The notes beneath the pieces are model-generated. The model was not told the origin of the DNA. It did no database searches and worked only from the letters and a program-made list of their open reading frames with translations. 64,000 nucleotides of DNA from Myotis daubentonii (lineage: Eukaryota; Chordata; Mammalia; Chiroptera; Vespertilionidae). The stretch lies in the NCBI RefSeq assembly GCF_963259705.1, contig NC_081847.1, positions 71,135,754-71,199,753 of the forward strand, written 5' to 3'. Position 1 is the first letter of the stretch, and each line of letters begins with the position of its first letter. Shown here piece by piece: positions 33,380-43,675 of this stretch. The position numbers were made by a program, and so were the translations under genes.

Positions 33380-33510
33380 GCTGTCAGTTCTCACCAGCTT
33401 AATGTACAGACACAGTATGATCCCAATAAAATTCCAACAAGGTTTCTGGAAGAAGTTGGCAAGTTGATTATAAACTTCATGTAGAAGAGCTATGGCTTAG
33501 GAATTTTCAA
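33380..33510 (+). repeat. L1 ORF2 fragment
   Basis: ATGATCCCAATAAAATTCCA followed by GGAAGAAGTTGGCAAG, a stretch from the 3' part of L1 ORF2; too short to be functional. Confidence 0.6.
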
Positions 33511-33989
33511 GATACTCCATTAGTCATATTAGTAATACATGATGATTAAGCAACCTCCCTAAAACTGAGTAGTTATCTGGGTGAAAAGAGAAGCTGAACA
33601 CTAGGGGTGAGCCAGAGAGACAGCAGTACAAGAAGGGAACAGCACAGGCAAAGGCTCTGAGGCGAGAGGGAATTTGGTCCATTTCAAGAACTGAAAAAAG
33701 GCAGGTTAGGGAAGACTCAGAGGGTACAGGGAGTGTAAGAGGTGGATTGAGAGATCAGCTCAGAGGTAAGCACGGGCTGTTGCTTGCAGGTTGGTGGCCT
33801 TGAATGCCTCACCAACTGCAGGGCTGATGAAGACCTGAGATTCTCCTTCAGCGCTTTGCCCTATTGGGGCACAGGGACTGGGGGCTGGGAGGGGAGGTGG
33901 GCAGACCAGGGCTTAGTTCTTCAGGAAAAGACAGTGCCTCACCCCAGTTCAACCTACGAGCTGATATCCCATGGACCCCAGAACCCTGA

Positions 33990-34600
33990 AACCTGGGGCG
34001 GGGGGCGGGGGGGGAGGGTCTGTTTCTGTCCTCCTCTCTGTAAGGATTCCAAGCTGGATGTTTGCAGGGCTGCGCCAAGTAGCCCCTCAACCTCCTGGGA
34101 GGACTAGCCCCCTCCCTCCTCCAAAAAAGTGGGGGTGGGAGCTGGAAGGTGTGGGTGGCCACGCGGGCTTAACCTTGAAGGGGCACCCCATGCTCCTGAG
34201 CCCTGGCCCCCGCAGTCCGGGGGAGTTGAGGCCACCGGGGCCAGCAGCCGTGCCCTGGGGGCCCGCAGCCGGAGGACTGGAGAATCCTTGTCTTGGGCCC
34301 ATCGGACAGCTGCACCGCCAGGTGTGGCTGTGGAATTTGCTGTATTGCCGGCCTGTGCAGCTGGAGCGGAAAAGCCTCCGCGTCAGCGCCCCCAGCCTGA
34401 CCACCGAATTCCTGCGCGGGGTGTGGAGGCCCGCCCTGCGGTCACATGCCAGTGCAGGACCCCAAGAATTCAATAGGGCGGGGCTGGGAAGGGGCGGGTG
34501 GGACCCTCCGGGCCTCCTTGCAGTTCGGTGGCATGAGAACGGACCAGACTTCCATCCGCTAAACGGGGACCGCGCCGCTTTGCCTTGCCTATCTCACAGG
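33990..34600. other. Orphan GC-rich island between R3HDML and FITM2
   Basis: CpG-containing, GC-rich, repeat-free sequence with two GC boxes (GGGCGGGGCTGGG at 34477 and GGGGCGGGTGGG at 34492) and a long G-tract at 33996-34018. No known gene starts here. Open frames on both strands are a by-product of base composition. Confidence 0.5.
33996..34018 (+). other. G-quadruplex-forming motif
   Basis: GGGGCGGGGGGCGGGGGGGG followed by AGGG: four or more G runs with one-base loops. Confidence 0.8.
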
Positions 34601-34854
34601 CTACCATGAGCAAAGATGAACATCTTTTAGAGGTGAACGCCGATTGTGCACTTACTGTATACCTGACACCTGGTAAAGTAAGGACTTACCGTAGGTCACA
34701 CAGGTAAATTCTGAATCTAGACTTGAACCCATGTCTGTCTGACTGTGTTCTAAAACACGGCCGCTAAACCCTATCAACTGCTGCTTGATGAATTTGCAGA
34801 GTGCTGTGAGCAGGTGGGCCATTATTTTTGGTCAGAGTGGCACGCCCCAAATCT

Positions 34855-35050
34855 AGGAGGCAGTGTGGGTTAGTGGTTAAGCACTGTGCCCGTGGGGCAT
34901 ACCGGCCTAGTTTGAATCCTCACTGAGCTGGACTGCTAGCTGTGTGACTCTGACTAGGTCATTTTCTCAGCCTCTGTGTGCCGGTTTCCATTTGTAGACT
35001 GGAGTGATAATAGTACTACCTGTGGGGCTGTTGTGAGAAGGAAGAGAATC
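34855..35050 (+). repeat. MIR SINE
   Basis: GTGGGTTAGTGGTTAAGCAC and TAGCTGTGTGACTCTGACTA; it ends where the Tigger element begins. Confidence 0.7.
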
Positions 35051-35055
35051 AAATA

Positions 35056-35378
35056 CAGTTGGCCCTTAAACAACATGGGTTTGAACTGCATGGGTCCACT
35101 TATATTCAGATTTTTTTCAATAAATACATACAGTTCTGTAAATGTATTTTCTCTTATGATTTTCTTGAACATATTTTCTTTTCTCTACCTTACTTTATTG
35201 TAAGAATATAGTATGTAATGTACTAAATAACATACAAAATATGTGTTAATCGACTATGTTATTAGTAAGACATCCAGTCAACAGTACTTCAGTTTTAGGG
35301 GAGCCAAAAGTAATACACAAATTTTTGCCTGCAGGGGGATTGGTGCTCCTAATCTCTGCGTTGTTCAAGATCAACTGC
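35056..35378 (+). mobile_element. Tigger-type (TcMar) DNA transposon remnant
   Basis: CAGTTGGCCCTTAAACAACA at the left and GTTGTTCAAGATCAACTG at the right are imperfect inverted repeats. The interior is AT-rich and non-coding. Confidence 0.8.
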
Positions 35379-35520
35379 ACAGTGAAGCACTTAGCACAGT
35401 GCCACTGGACACTTAGTTAAGGCTCAATAAAACAGTGATTCTTTTTAGAACCTAGGCATTTTATTCTCAATTTGGTGTTATATATGTATATACACATAAT
35501 TTCATAAATTATGAATTATA

Positions 35521-35735
35521 GCCCTAGCTGGTCTGGCTCAGTAGATAGAGCGTCGGCCTGTGGACTGAGGGATCCCGGGTTCCATTCCAGTCCAGGGCAC
35601 ATACATGCCTGGGTTGCAGGTTCCATCCCCAGTAGCGGGTGTGCATTCTCTCACATCATTGATGTTTCTATCTCTCTCTCCCTCTCCCTTCCTCTCTTAA
35701 ATCAATAAAACATATATTTAAAAAATAAAATAAAT
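35521..35735 (+). repeat. VES SINE
   Basis: CCCTAGCTGGTCTGGCTCAG, AGAGCGTCGGCC, tail AATCAATAAAACATATATTT; flanked by AAATTATGA copies. Confidence 0.92.
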
Positions 35736-36208
35736 TATGATAAGACTTATAAAATATAAATATGTACTTAAATGAATATTTTTAAAGCAAATATCTATGT
35801 GATGACCCACAGGTAAAGAACTAGGACATTGCCTATAACCCCAAGCCTCTGATCTCAATGTCCTCCCTCCATCCTATAGGTATGCTGAACCGGGATACTA
35901 GTTCCCTGCTTTCCCCCTCCCTCTCCCCACCTAATTTTACCAACAACTCTTTCAGGCAACAACTGCCCCTCCTCCCAGACCTCAGCCTTGTGACGGCCTG
36001 AGATAGGTCAGTTTGGGGTCTGCAAGAGGATCCTCAAGGCTGCTGAGGATGGCTTAGGGTCCCTGGCAGCCCTTTCTACTGCTCTCCCTCATTCCTGCCC
36101 TCCCCCCCTCCCCCACCAGCCCTTCTGACCTTGTGCCCAAAGGGGCCCAGATAATGGGCAGCGGGAGGTTGTATACTGGGAGGTACAGCCAGTAGATATA
36201 ATCCCCAA

Positions 36209-36211
36209 CCC

Positions 36212-36242
<31 letters not shown>
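36209..36242. repeat. Poly-C run followed by (AC)n
   Basis: About 20 Cs followed directly by seven AC units. Confidence 0.97.
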
Positions 36243-36529
36243 CACCACCCAGTTAAGCAGTCAGGCAGGCTGGCTTCTGGAGACAAAGGTTTTGCTCAAC
36301 TGCCTCACCCTAGTCATCCCATCATCTAGCCAGAAAAAGAGGTGGCCAGAGGTTAAGAATGGGGGAGGCATTGCAGGGGAGAGCTCAGAAGGAAGGAATT
36401 GGTACAAGGGGATGAATACTTCTGCTGGCTGGCCAGGAGCTGTAGACAAAGAGGGCCGCCCGCCCCCTGGGAGAATTACTGGCTGCCAATCTGCCCTGCC
36501 AACCCAGAGTGAGTGAATTATTTCACACA

Positions 36530-36760
36530 TACTAGCCAACAAAGGGACACCTGCTGGTTGCTCTTTCTGGAATGATCTCTTCCCACTGTTCCTCTGGCCA
36601 GCTCCAGCCAATCCTTCAGAAATCAACTCTTCCAACAACTCTTCCCTGAGTCTCCCCATCCCTATTATAGGGTCTTCTCCTCATGGCCCCAAGCATCCTC
36701 TACATGACCTATTATCATTCTACCTCAGCATCCTTCAAACTTGATGGACCAGAAAACTCC
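36530..36760 (+). repeat. Ancient L2 LINE fragment
   Basis: GCTCTTTCTGGAATGATCTC and CAACTCTTCCCTGAGTCTCC. Confidence 0.6.
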
Positions 36761-36878
36761 TTCCCAGTGGTTTACAATCAGTTTCATAATGATTATTTTC
36801 CATTGTTTCTCTTCTGTTCATAAAGAAGCAATTTAAATTTTAAAATAATTTCCTTTACATCACATATTAATAAGGATT

Positions 36879-37127
36879 CTTTTTTTTTTTTTTAAATCCT
36901 CACCCAAGGATATTTTTCCATCGATTTTTAGAGAGAGTGGAAAACAGAGGGAAAGACAGAGAGAAATATTGATGTCAGAGAAACACATCGACTGGTTGCC
37001 TCGTGCATGCTCGAGCCCTGACCATGGAGGAGTCTGCAACCAGGTACGTGCCCTTGACAGGACGTGAACCTGGGAACCTTTGGTCCACAGGCCGATGCTC
37101 TATCCACTGAGCCAAACCAGCTAGGGC
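36879..37127 (-). repeat. Diverged, longer SINE copy, minus strand
   Basis: Poly-T, ATTTTTCCATCGATTTTTAG, CATCGACTGGTTGCCTCGTG, and GAGCCAAACCAGCTAGGGC. Flanks AATAAGGATTCT / AATAATGATTCT. It is about 30 bp longer than the other copies and probably an older subfamily. Confidence 0.85.
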
Positions 37128-37397
37128 TTAATAATGATTCTTTAACATATAAAAAAAAATTTTTTTTGCATGTTTAGTAGCTGCCAGACACAGTTCTAGA
37201 TGCTTGAGATGCATTATTGAATAATACAGGCAACGTTCCCTACCCTCTGGGGCTGACATTCAAGTAGGAGAGACAGAAAATAAACACATGAATAAATCAT
37301 AAAGTATGTTTAAAAAAGAAACTTTGATGGCATTCCTAATCCATAAAGACCTCTTAGTTTTTGCCACTTAATCAAGTGATACAGACCAATTTACTTT

Positions 37398-37627
37398 TTA
37401 AAAAATATATTTTTTTATTGATTTCAGAGAGGAAGGGAGAGGGAGAGAGATAGAAACCTCAATAATGAGAATGAGAATAGAATCAATCATTGCTCGGCTG
37501 CCTCCTGCACACCCCCTACTGGGGATCAAGCCCACAATCCGGGCACGTGCCCAAACCGGGAATGGAACTGTGAACACCTGGTTCATAGGGAGATGCTCAA
37601 CCATTGAGCCACACGGGCTGGGCCAGG
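37398..37627 (-). repeat. VES SINE with perfect 12-bp target duplication
   Basis: CCAATTTACTTT at 37386-37397 and 37628-37639 flank the reversed element. Confidence 0.94.
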
Positions 37628-37639
37628 CCAATTTACTTT

Positions 37640-38718
37640 AAAACATACCAAGATCACTGTCAGAATAGAAGCCTCTTTTCTAATGGAAAAAAATTTTTTT
37701 TTGTATTCTACCCCAGCAGACTTTAATCTTATGAATCAGTGATATTGGAATGTAATATGGTTATAAAAAAGAAAAATTCTTTATAGAAAGCAGTAAAAAC
37801 TTACATTTCCTTTTACTTAATCTCTAGTTTACATATATTCATGCCTGGCCAAAGTACAATCATAAGCTCAGATGATTTCCAATCAACCATTCCACAAATT
37901 TAGTGATTTTATATTTTTCAAAAGCATTGCCATCAAAATAAAAAGACAAGTACAAGTGATTTTCAAAAAAATAAAAAGGCACATTATTAATTTGTCCAAG
38001 AGAAACTCAGACTTCAAGATAAGTTCTATAATCTTGAAACTCTTGTAACAAGTGACATAAATATAGGGTTTGCTTATGAAATTACATTTAGCATTTAATG
38101 AGAAAATATTACTTTTTTGTAGCAGACATATTTTTCATTCTAGTTCTCCATTTCTATAAACATGAAGCCATGTGCTTCTGTAAAACCTGACTCTAAGAAA
38201 CCTAAAATATAAAATTCTGAACAAAGGTCAAAGTTATGATAATCTGATATAAAAATTTTAAACCTTATGTGATGGGTTTTTAAAGCTTTAATTGAAAATG
38301 CTGCTCAGTATTTATTAAACTTTTCTTGTTATGAACATATTTATTAGTTGAGATATTTCTGTAGCAAGAAACTCATCTACCTTTTCATTATTCAGTGGTT
38401 TAGTTCCCATAGGAGCAGCAGAATAAATGCTTGATTCTTTACCTTATCTACTAGTTTTCAAAATAATGAGTTGATTCCTCCAAAAGTGGCCATTATGTTT
38501 TTTGAGTGCCATTATGAACCCATGGATTTAAACAGATGTGTGTTTCCATCCATTGCAGTTATTATCCTCATTTATGCTCAAATTGTCCCGGCTTTGGCCT
38601 TTGGGAGCCCTTTAGTTGGTTCCTGTGTCCTCCTGAAATGACCTTGCCAGTCTTTTATTGCTCACGGCTTCCTTGCTTTCTGGTTTGACCAGATGGTCCA
38701 GCCTCAACTTGTACATTC
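37640..38718. other. AT-rich intergenic DNA
   Basis: About 1.1 kb of AT-rich sequence with no gene and no repeat that I can name; it could hold old L1 material. Confidence 0.45.
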
Positions 38719-38730
38719 TGGGAAATTGTA

Positions 38731-38939
38731 CCCTGGCCAGTGTGGCTCAGTTGGTTGAGCGCCGTCCCCTGCACCTGCACTAAAGGGTTGCTGGTTCAAT
38801 TCCTGGTCAGGGCATCCGCCCAGGTTGAGGGTTTGATTCGCCCTTGGGATGTGTTGGGGAGGCAGCAGAACGATGTTTCTCTCTCTCTTCCTTCCTCTCT
38901 CTTTAAACTCAATTAAAACATACTTCATTTAAGAAAATG
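38731..38939 (+). repeat. VES SINE with perfect 12-bp target duplication
   Basis: TGGGAAATTGTA at 38719-38730 and 38940-38951 flank CCCTGGCCAGTGTGGCTCAG. Confidence 0.95.
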
Positions 38940-39779
38940 TGGGAAATTGTATCTTTTAATTGTCTTAAATATGAAATTATTGAACATGGGAGGTCCTAAC
39001 GTCTAGTCCCATGCTTGGTAAATGGTTAATAAAAGCTGGTTGGCTGAATAAATTATTATCACCCTCACTAGATTTTAAGTTCCTTAGGCCAGAACCATAG
39101 ACGTCTGGCAAGTATTTGTTGAGTAGATAAATGGAATGAAAACCAGTTAGGTGATACCAATGAAAGTCTCAGGCAGGGCAGAACCTTGGTATTTGTGGTC
39201 CTCTATCACCCTCTGGTGGGGAAGTGCAGAGCATCATCCTCCCATGCTTTAAAATCTAATGTAGTGTTTTTCAAACTATAGAGCCCCACCCATTAGTGAA
39301 TTGTAAAATTAATCCTATGGGTCATAACCAGCATTCTTAATTGAATTTATAATTGAATAGAAAATATCAGAGCGCCTTACACAGAGTAGAGGCAAACTCT
39401 GTCACAAACTGTCATAAAACTATATTTATAGCTATTATCTATGTATCCATTAGCATATGTATTTATTTATATGCTACATATATACTTTTATGTGTGGACT
39501 GGACCACAACCAGAGATTTGTTGGGAAATGTGTAAGTACACATGTACATAAGTTTGTTATAGATTTTTCTTAATATAAAAAACATGTAGCACATAGTTTA
39601 GAAACAATGAAATAAGCCAACATCCTTTGTTGTAGATCCCATATAGCTAAGCAATTCTCACAGAATGCTCTCATTGATTTTTGCTGGGCTCTTGCATCCA
39701 GAGCCGCCAACCTGTAGTTTCCAGTTGCATCTGATTCGTAGCGCCTGCCAATTTCCTTGGTGTAAATACTCCCAACGTG

Positions 39780-40010
39780 GCGACTGTCACCGAACATGGA
39801 GTTGGGAAGAACTGCACCTGGGAATGTAACCTCGTTTGGAAATAGGGTCTTTGCAGATCTGACTAGGGGTCTCGAGATGAGATGATCCTGGACTGAGGGT
39901 GGCCCTCTGAAGCTAATGCCTAGTGTCCTGATCAGAAACAGGAGAGAAGACACAGGGGAAGGAGGGCCACGTGAAGACAGGAGAGGCGGGAGCTGTACAG
40001 CGGCAGGAAC
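39780..40010 (+). repeat. MLT1-type LTR fragment next to the FITM2 promoter
   Basis: GGAATGTAACCTCGTTTGGA, AATAGGGTCTTTGCAGATCT, and GGGCCACGTGAAGACAGGAG. Confidence 0.7.
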
Positions 40011-40830
40011 GCCAGGGCTGACAGGCAGCGCCCGGAGCGAGGAGAGCGCCCTGGGGGACCGGCCTCAGGGCCTCCGCGAGGACCGGGCCTGCCCGCGGCT
40101 TCGTCTCAGGCTGCTGGCCCCCACGTGGCAGGCCATGCATTTCTGTTTCCCTCGGCCATCAGGTTTGCGGTGATTTGCTACGACGGCCCCAGGAAACTGA
40201 TCCAGTAGCAAAGGGATGACCCCGGGGTGGGAAACGCGGAATGAGGCACCTGCCCGCCATGCCGGGGAGTCAGAGGACCTCGCTCCGTGATAAGCTGAGG
40301 ACTGTTTCCAACACCCTCATCTGAGCTCCTTAACAGGCCCCGGACCAGCATTTTCACTCACTACAAATAAGTGTTTTTAGAATGAAAATAAATTTAATAA
40401 TTTAAATTTAATCGTTGTTTTACACATTTATTTTCTAATGGGACTTGATCTCACGTCCCTATAACTGGATCACCATCATGGCCCTCGAGTTCACAAGCTA
40501 ACTTTTGGGAAGGACTATTCTCCTCTTGTCTCGCCATTTTACAGAAGGCTCGGGTGGAGGGGGTGCCTCTAACTGGTGCTGTGGCCGCCGTTCTAATTCC
40601 CACAGAGCGATATTTATTCTTCCCACCTCCAGCAAATACTCCCACGGGCGCCTTTTCCCCAGACCAGAGCAGGACGCGGAGGCCGGGGTTCGAACCTGCA
40701 CAGTCGGAGCGTGTCGCCCGGAGCAGGACAGCGGGAAGCGAGAGGCGGGGAGCCCGGAGCTCGGAGACCGGCGCGCTCTGATGCCGCCAACGGCCGAGAA
40801 GGGGAGCGCGCGGGCGCGAGCGCTACTCGG

Positions 40831-40840
40831 GGGCGGGGCC
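40831..40840 (+). promoter_or_regulatory. GC box (SP/KLF site) in the FITM2 promoter
   Basis: GGGCGGGGCC, a consensus SP1/KLF site about 100 bp above the ATG and 10 bp above the NRF1 site. Confidence 0.65.
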
Positions 40841-40850
40841 CGCGGGCTGT

Positions 40851-40860
40851 GCGCATGCGC
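40851..40860 (+). promoter_or_regulatory. NRF1 palindrome in the FITM2 promoter
   Basis: GCGCATGCGC is a perfect NRF1 consensus palindrome, 80 bp above the FITM2 ATG. Placement close to the start site of a TATA-less CpG promoter is typical of working NRF1 sites. Confidence 0.7.
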
Positions 40861-40939
40861 CGGCGTTCCGGACTAGGCTCAGGGCGAGACGGTGGCCGAG
40901 AGCGCACAGGGCGGCGGACGGTGGCCGACGAGGTCGGGC

Positions 40940-41112
40940 ATGGAGCACGTAGAGCGCTGCGCGTGGTTCCTCAGGGGGACGCTGGTGCGAGCTGCCGTGC
41001 GGCGCTACCTGCCCTGGGCGCTGGTGGCCTCCATGCTGGCGGGCTCCCTTCTCAAGGAGCTCTCCCCGCTGCCCGAGAGCTACCTCAGCAACAAGCGCAA
41101 CGTCCTCAACGT
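40940..41112 (+). CDS. FITM2: FITM2 exon 1 (coding part)
   Basis: Codons 1-57 plus two bases of codon 58, from MEHVERCAWF to KRNVLN, then donor GTGAGT at 41113. The exon lies inside a CpG island. Confidence 0.96.
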
Positions 41113-43674
41113 GTGAGTGCGCCCTGGGTTCTCCTGCCCCCGCCATAGCCGCCCAGCTGTCGCCTCGTCCAGAGCTGGGGGCTAGCTGCTCTGATGGCCG
41201 GGTCAGTGGAAGGGGAAGTCCTCCCGATCGCGAGAGCATCTGCACGCGTGTCGCGGCCGGCGGACCCCGGCACAGCTAGTGTCACCAGCAGCTCGGCGTG
41301 CACACCCAGTCCGGACAGCCTGGGCGGGTGACGAGCAGGGTGGTGTGTGACCGTGTGTATGCAGGGGCGCAGGGCGGGGAGCGGGTGAACCAGCCGAGGT
41401 CGCTGCTCCCCCGCCTCCCCTTGCAGTCAGGAGTTGGCCCCTGCCCTGGGGAGATGCCCCCTCCCTGCTGCCTGCCGGTGTCAGTCCCCATGCCGCCACC
41501 CTGACCCCCGTCCCCCCCCCCCCCCGGCGTCTGACAGTTCCATCACCGGCGGTGAAAGACCCGCCCCCGCTCCGCTTTGAGAGCCGGGTCCCAGCCGAGG
41601 ACGGAGCCCGCCCTGCAAGGTAACCTCGGAGGCGTGGAGCCCTCCAGGCTCTGCCCTTTCCCCTGGATCTCCTTGGACTTTCCCAGCCACTCAAAGTTCA
41701 TGGCAGGGACCCAGGAAAGCCATCCAGCTGGGCTCTTCGAGATATCGCCTTCACGGCACCCACTCACTGCTTTTGATTTCTTTCTTTCTTTTTTAAACTC
41801 TTGGACTATTGCACAAAAACACTACTGCAGGAGGTAAACGCTGATCGCTGACATTTCTTCCTGGTGCTGTGGCCCTAGATTCTTTAGAATTACAGTGTCA
41901 GCAGCGTCTCTCCAAATCAACCCAACTTCAGTTATCGACTCAAAACCCTGGTCTCTGTCCCCAGCAGCCTTGTCAAAAGCCTGCCAGGTGTTGGCTCTGG
42001 CAAGATCTGTGAGTATTCGTCTCAGGGGAAACGTTTAGGGGAGGCCCTGGGTGGTGTCTTAGACACCTTTGGAACCCAGGGCAGGGTTGTCCTGTCCTTG
42101 GCCACCTTCCTTCCTCACCCATGTGGAGGCTGGACCAAGACTAGGTGATGGGAGTGGTAGTCGCCCCAGGTCTCTTGCCGCTGGTCCCCGGGGCAGCCAC
42201 CTTTGACAGCACAGGGGAGGCAGACGACGCAGCCGCTGCTTTATCCGGCCTGGGAGAGTGGGGAGCCAAGCAGCCTGGCAGACAAGGCCCTGTTGTTTGC
42301 CAGTAGCCATGGATCCTGGCATTTTGTACCAAGCTTCTGTGCTAATTCATGGAAAGGAACCAGGGAATCATGGGCTCGGGAAGGGATTTTAAAAATCACT
42401 GGGTTCCCTCAGTGCTATTTGATAGCTGAGGAAACAGGCCTAGAGAAGTGTGGCAATAAGGCAAGTCGGAGTCAGGATTTGAGTCTGATCTTCTGGTGTG
42501 AAGTCAGGCTCTTTTCCGAGATCGTTTTCTGCCACACAGGAAGGAACCCTGGTGTAGAAAAGCATGGGCTTTGGGACTGGCCAAACCTTGCTTTCATCTG
42601 CGCTTGTGGGTTGTGTGAGTATGACCCGGGGCCAGTTTTTCAACTTTTCTGAGTCTCAGATTCTTTATCTCTAAAATGGGGAAACTGATACCTTCCTCCC
42701 AGGGTGTGTGAGTGTTCTATGGGCAAGTGAGGTAGGTGAAAGCTCTTGGCCTATGGTAGATGCTCAGTTATTACTACTTTCCTGAACAAATAGCATAGTG
42801 CTCAAGATCACAGACCCTGGATTTGAATCCCAGCTCCACGACTTGTGATCTCCGCTTTAGGCATGATACCTCTCTGGGCCTCAGTTTTCTTATCTGTAAA
42901 TGGGAATAATAACAGTCCCTACCATATGCAGTTGTTAAGGACTAAATAGTTAATACATTTAACATATTTAGTAAGTTGTCATCTGTAGCTTTGGGTTGTG
43001 ACATTGTTTCCTCTCTGCCATGTGCCCTCTCTTCACTTCCACTCTCCTCCTCTGCCAGGTATTTTGTCAAAGTGGCCTGGGGCTGGACCGTCTGTCTCCT
43101 CCTGCCTTTCATTGCCCTCACCAACTATCACCTGACAGGCAAGGCTGGCCTGGTCCTGCGGCGGTTGAGCACCCTGCTTGTGGGCACGGCCATCTGGTAC
43201 GTCTGCACAGTCATCTTCTCCAGTGTTGAACACTACACGGGCAGCTGCTACCAGTCCCCAGCCCTGGAGGGGCTCAGAAAGGAGCCCCAGAATAAGCAGC
43301 AGTGCCACCAGGAAGGGGGCTTTTGGCACGGCTTTGACATCTCGGGCCACTCCTTCCTGCTGACCTTCTGTGCCCTCATGATTGTGGAGGAGATGGCTGT
43401 GCTGCACGAGGTGAAGACGGACCGAAGCCACAGCCTCCACACCGCCATCACCGGCCTGGTGGTCGCTCTGGGCCTCCTGACCCTCATTTGGGTGTGGATG
43501 TTTCTGTGCACGGCTGTTTATTTCCACAACCTGTCCCAGAAAGTATTTGGCACCCTGTTCGGTTTGCTGGGCTGGTATGGGACATATGGGTTTTGGTATC
43601 TGAAGTCTTTTTCCCCAGGACTTCCTCCCCAGACCTCTCGTTTGAATTTGAAGCAAGACAGTTATAAGAAATAA
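40940..43674 (+). CDS. FITM2: FITM2 (FIT2), ER lipid-droplet biogenesis protein, 2 exons
   Basis: Exons 40940-41112 and 43059-43674 join in phase 2 (GT|G = Val58) to give 262 residues, the human length. The product is an ER membrane protein with about six membrane segments (near 23-38, 60-81, 94-114, 156-173, 187-213, 220-239). FIT proteins belong to the lipid phosphate phosphatase-like group; FIT2 has acyl-CoA diphosphatase activity and is needed for normal lipid droplet budding and ER homeostasis. The two catalytic histidines are present: H155 in DISGHSF and H214 in VYFHNLSQK. The protein ends in a lysine pair (SYKK). The start ATG opens MEHVERC, as in the family; a non-ATG in-frame extension upstream (40892) has no support. 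The gene has its own CpG-island promoter. Confidence 0.97.
41113..43058 (+). other. FITM2 intron 1
   Basis: 1946 bp, GT-AG. The first 550 bp belong to the CpG island and include a C run at about 41512. The distal part holds MIR copies near 42570-42780 and 42785-42960 (GATTTGAATCCCAGCTCCAC). No SINE of the VES type is inside. Confidence 0.85.
43059..43674 (+). CDS. FITM2: FITM2 exon 2 (coding part)
   Basis: Acceptor TCTGCCAG at 43051-43058, then YFVKVAW through the stop TAA at 43672-43674. It carries five of the membrane segments and both catalytic histidines. Confidence 0.97.
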
Positions 43675-43675
43675 A
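43670..43675 (+). terminator. AATAAA hexamer overlapping the FITM2 stop codon
   Basis: AATAAA spans the last codon, the TAA stop and the next base. It is a canonical hexamer, but use at this position would leave almost no 3' UTR. Confidence 0.25.

Larger units (their letters stand above)
40560..41660 (+). promoter_or_regulatory. FITM2 CpG-island promoter
   Basis: GC-rich, CpG-dense sequence covers the FITM2 first exon and its flanks, unlike the AT-rich surroundings. There is no TATA box. It contains the GC box and the NRF1 palindrome listed separately. Transcription probably starts between about 40860 and 40930, giving a short 5' UTR. Confidence 0.8.

Noticed and set aside
33971..34609. 212-residue open frame in the GC-rich island
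   Set aside because: Low-complexity Gly/Pro/Arg composition, overlapping frames on both strands, no domain; base composition explains it.
40711..41148. Open frames upstream of and overlapping FITM2 exon 1
   Set aside because: They come from CpG-island composition; the conserved FITM2 frame is the one starting at 40940.
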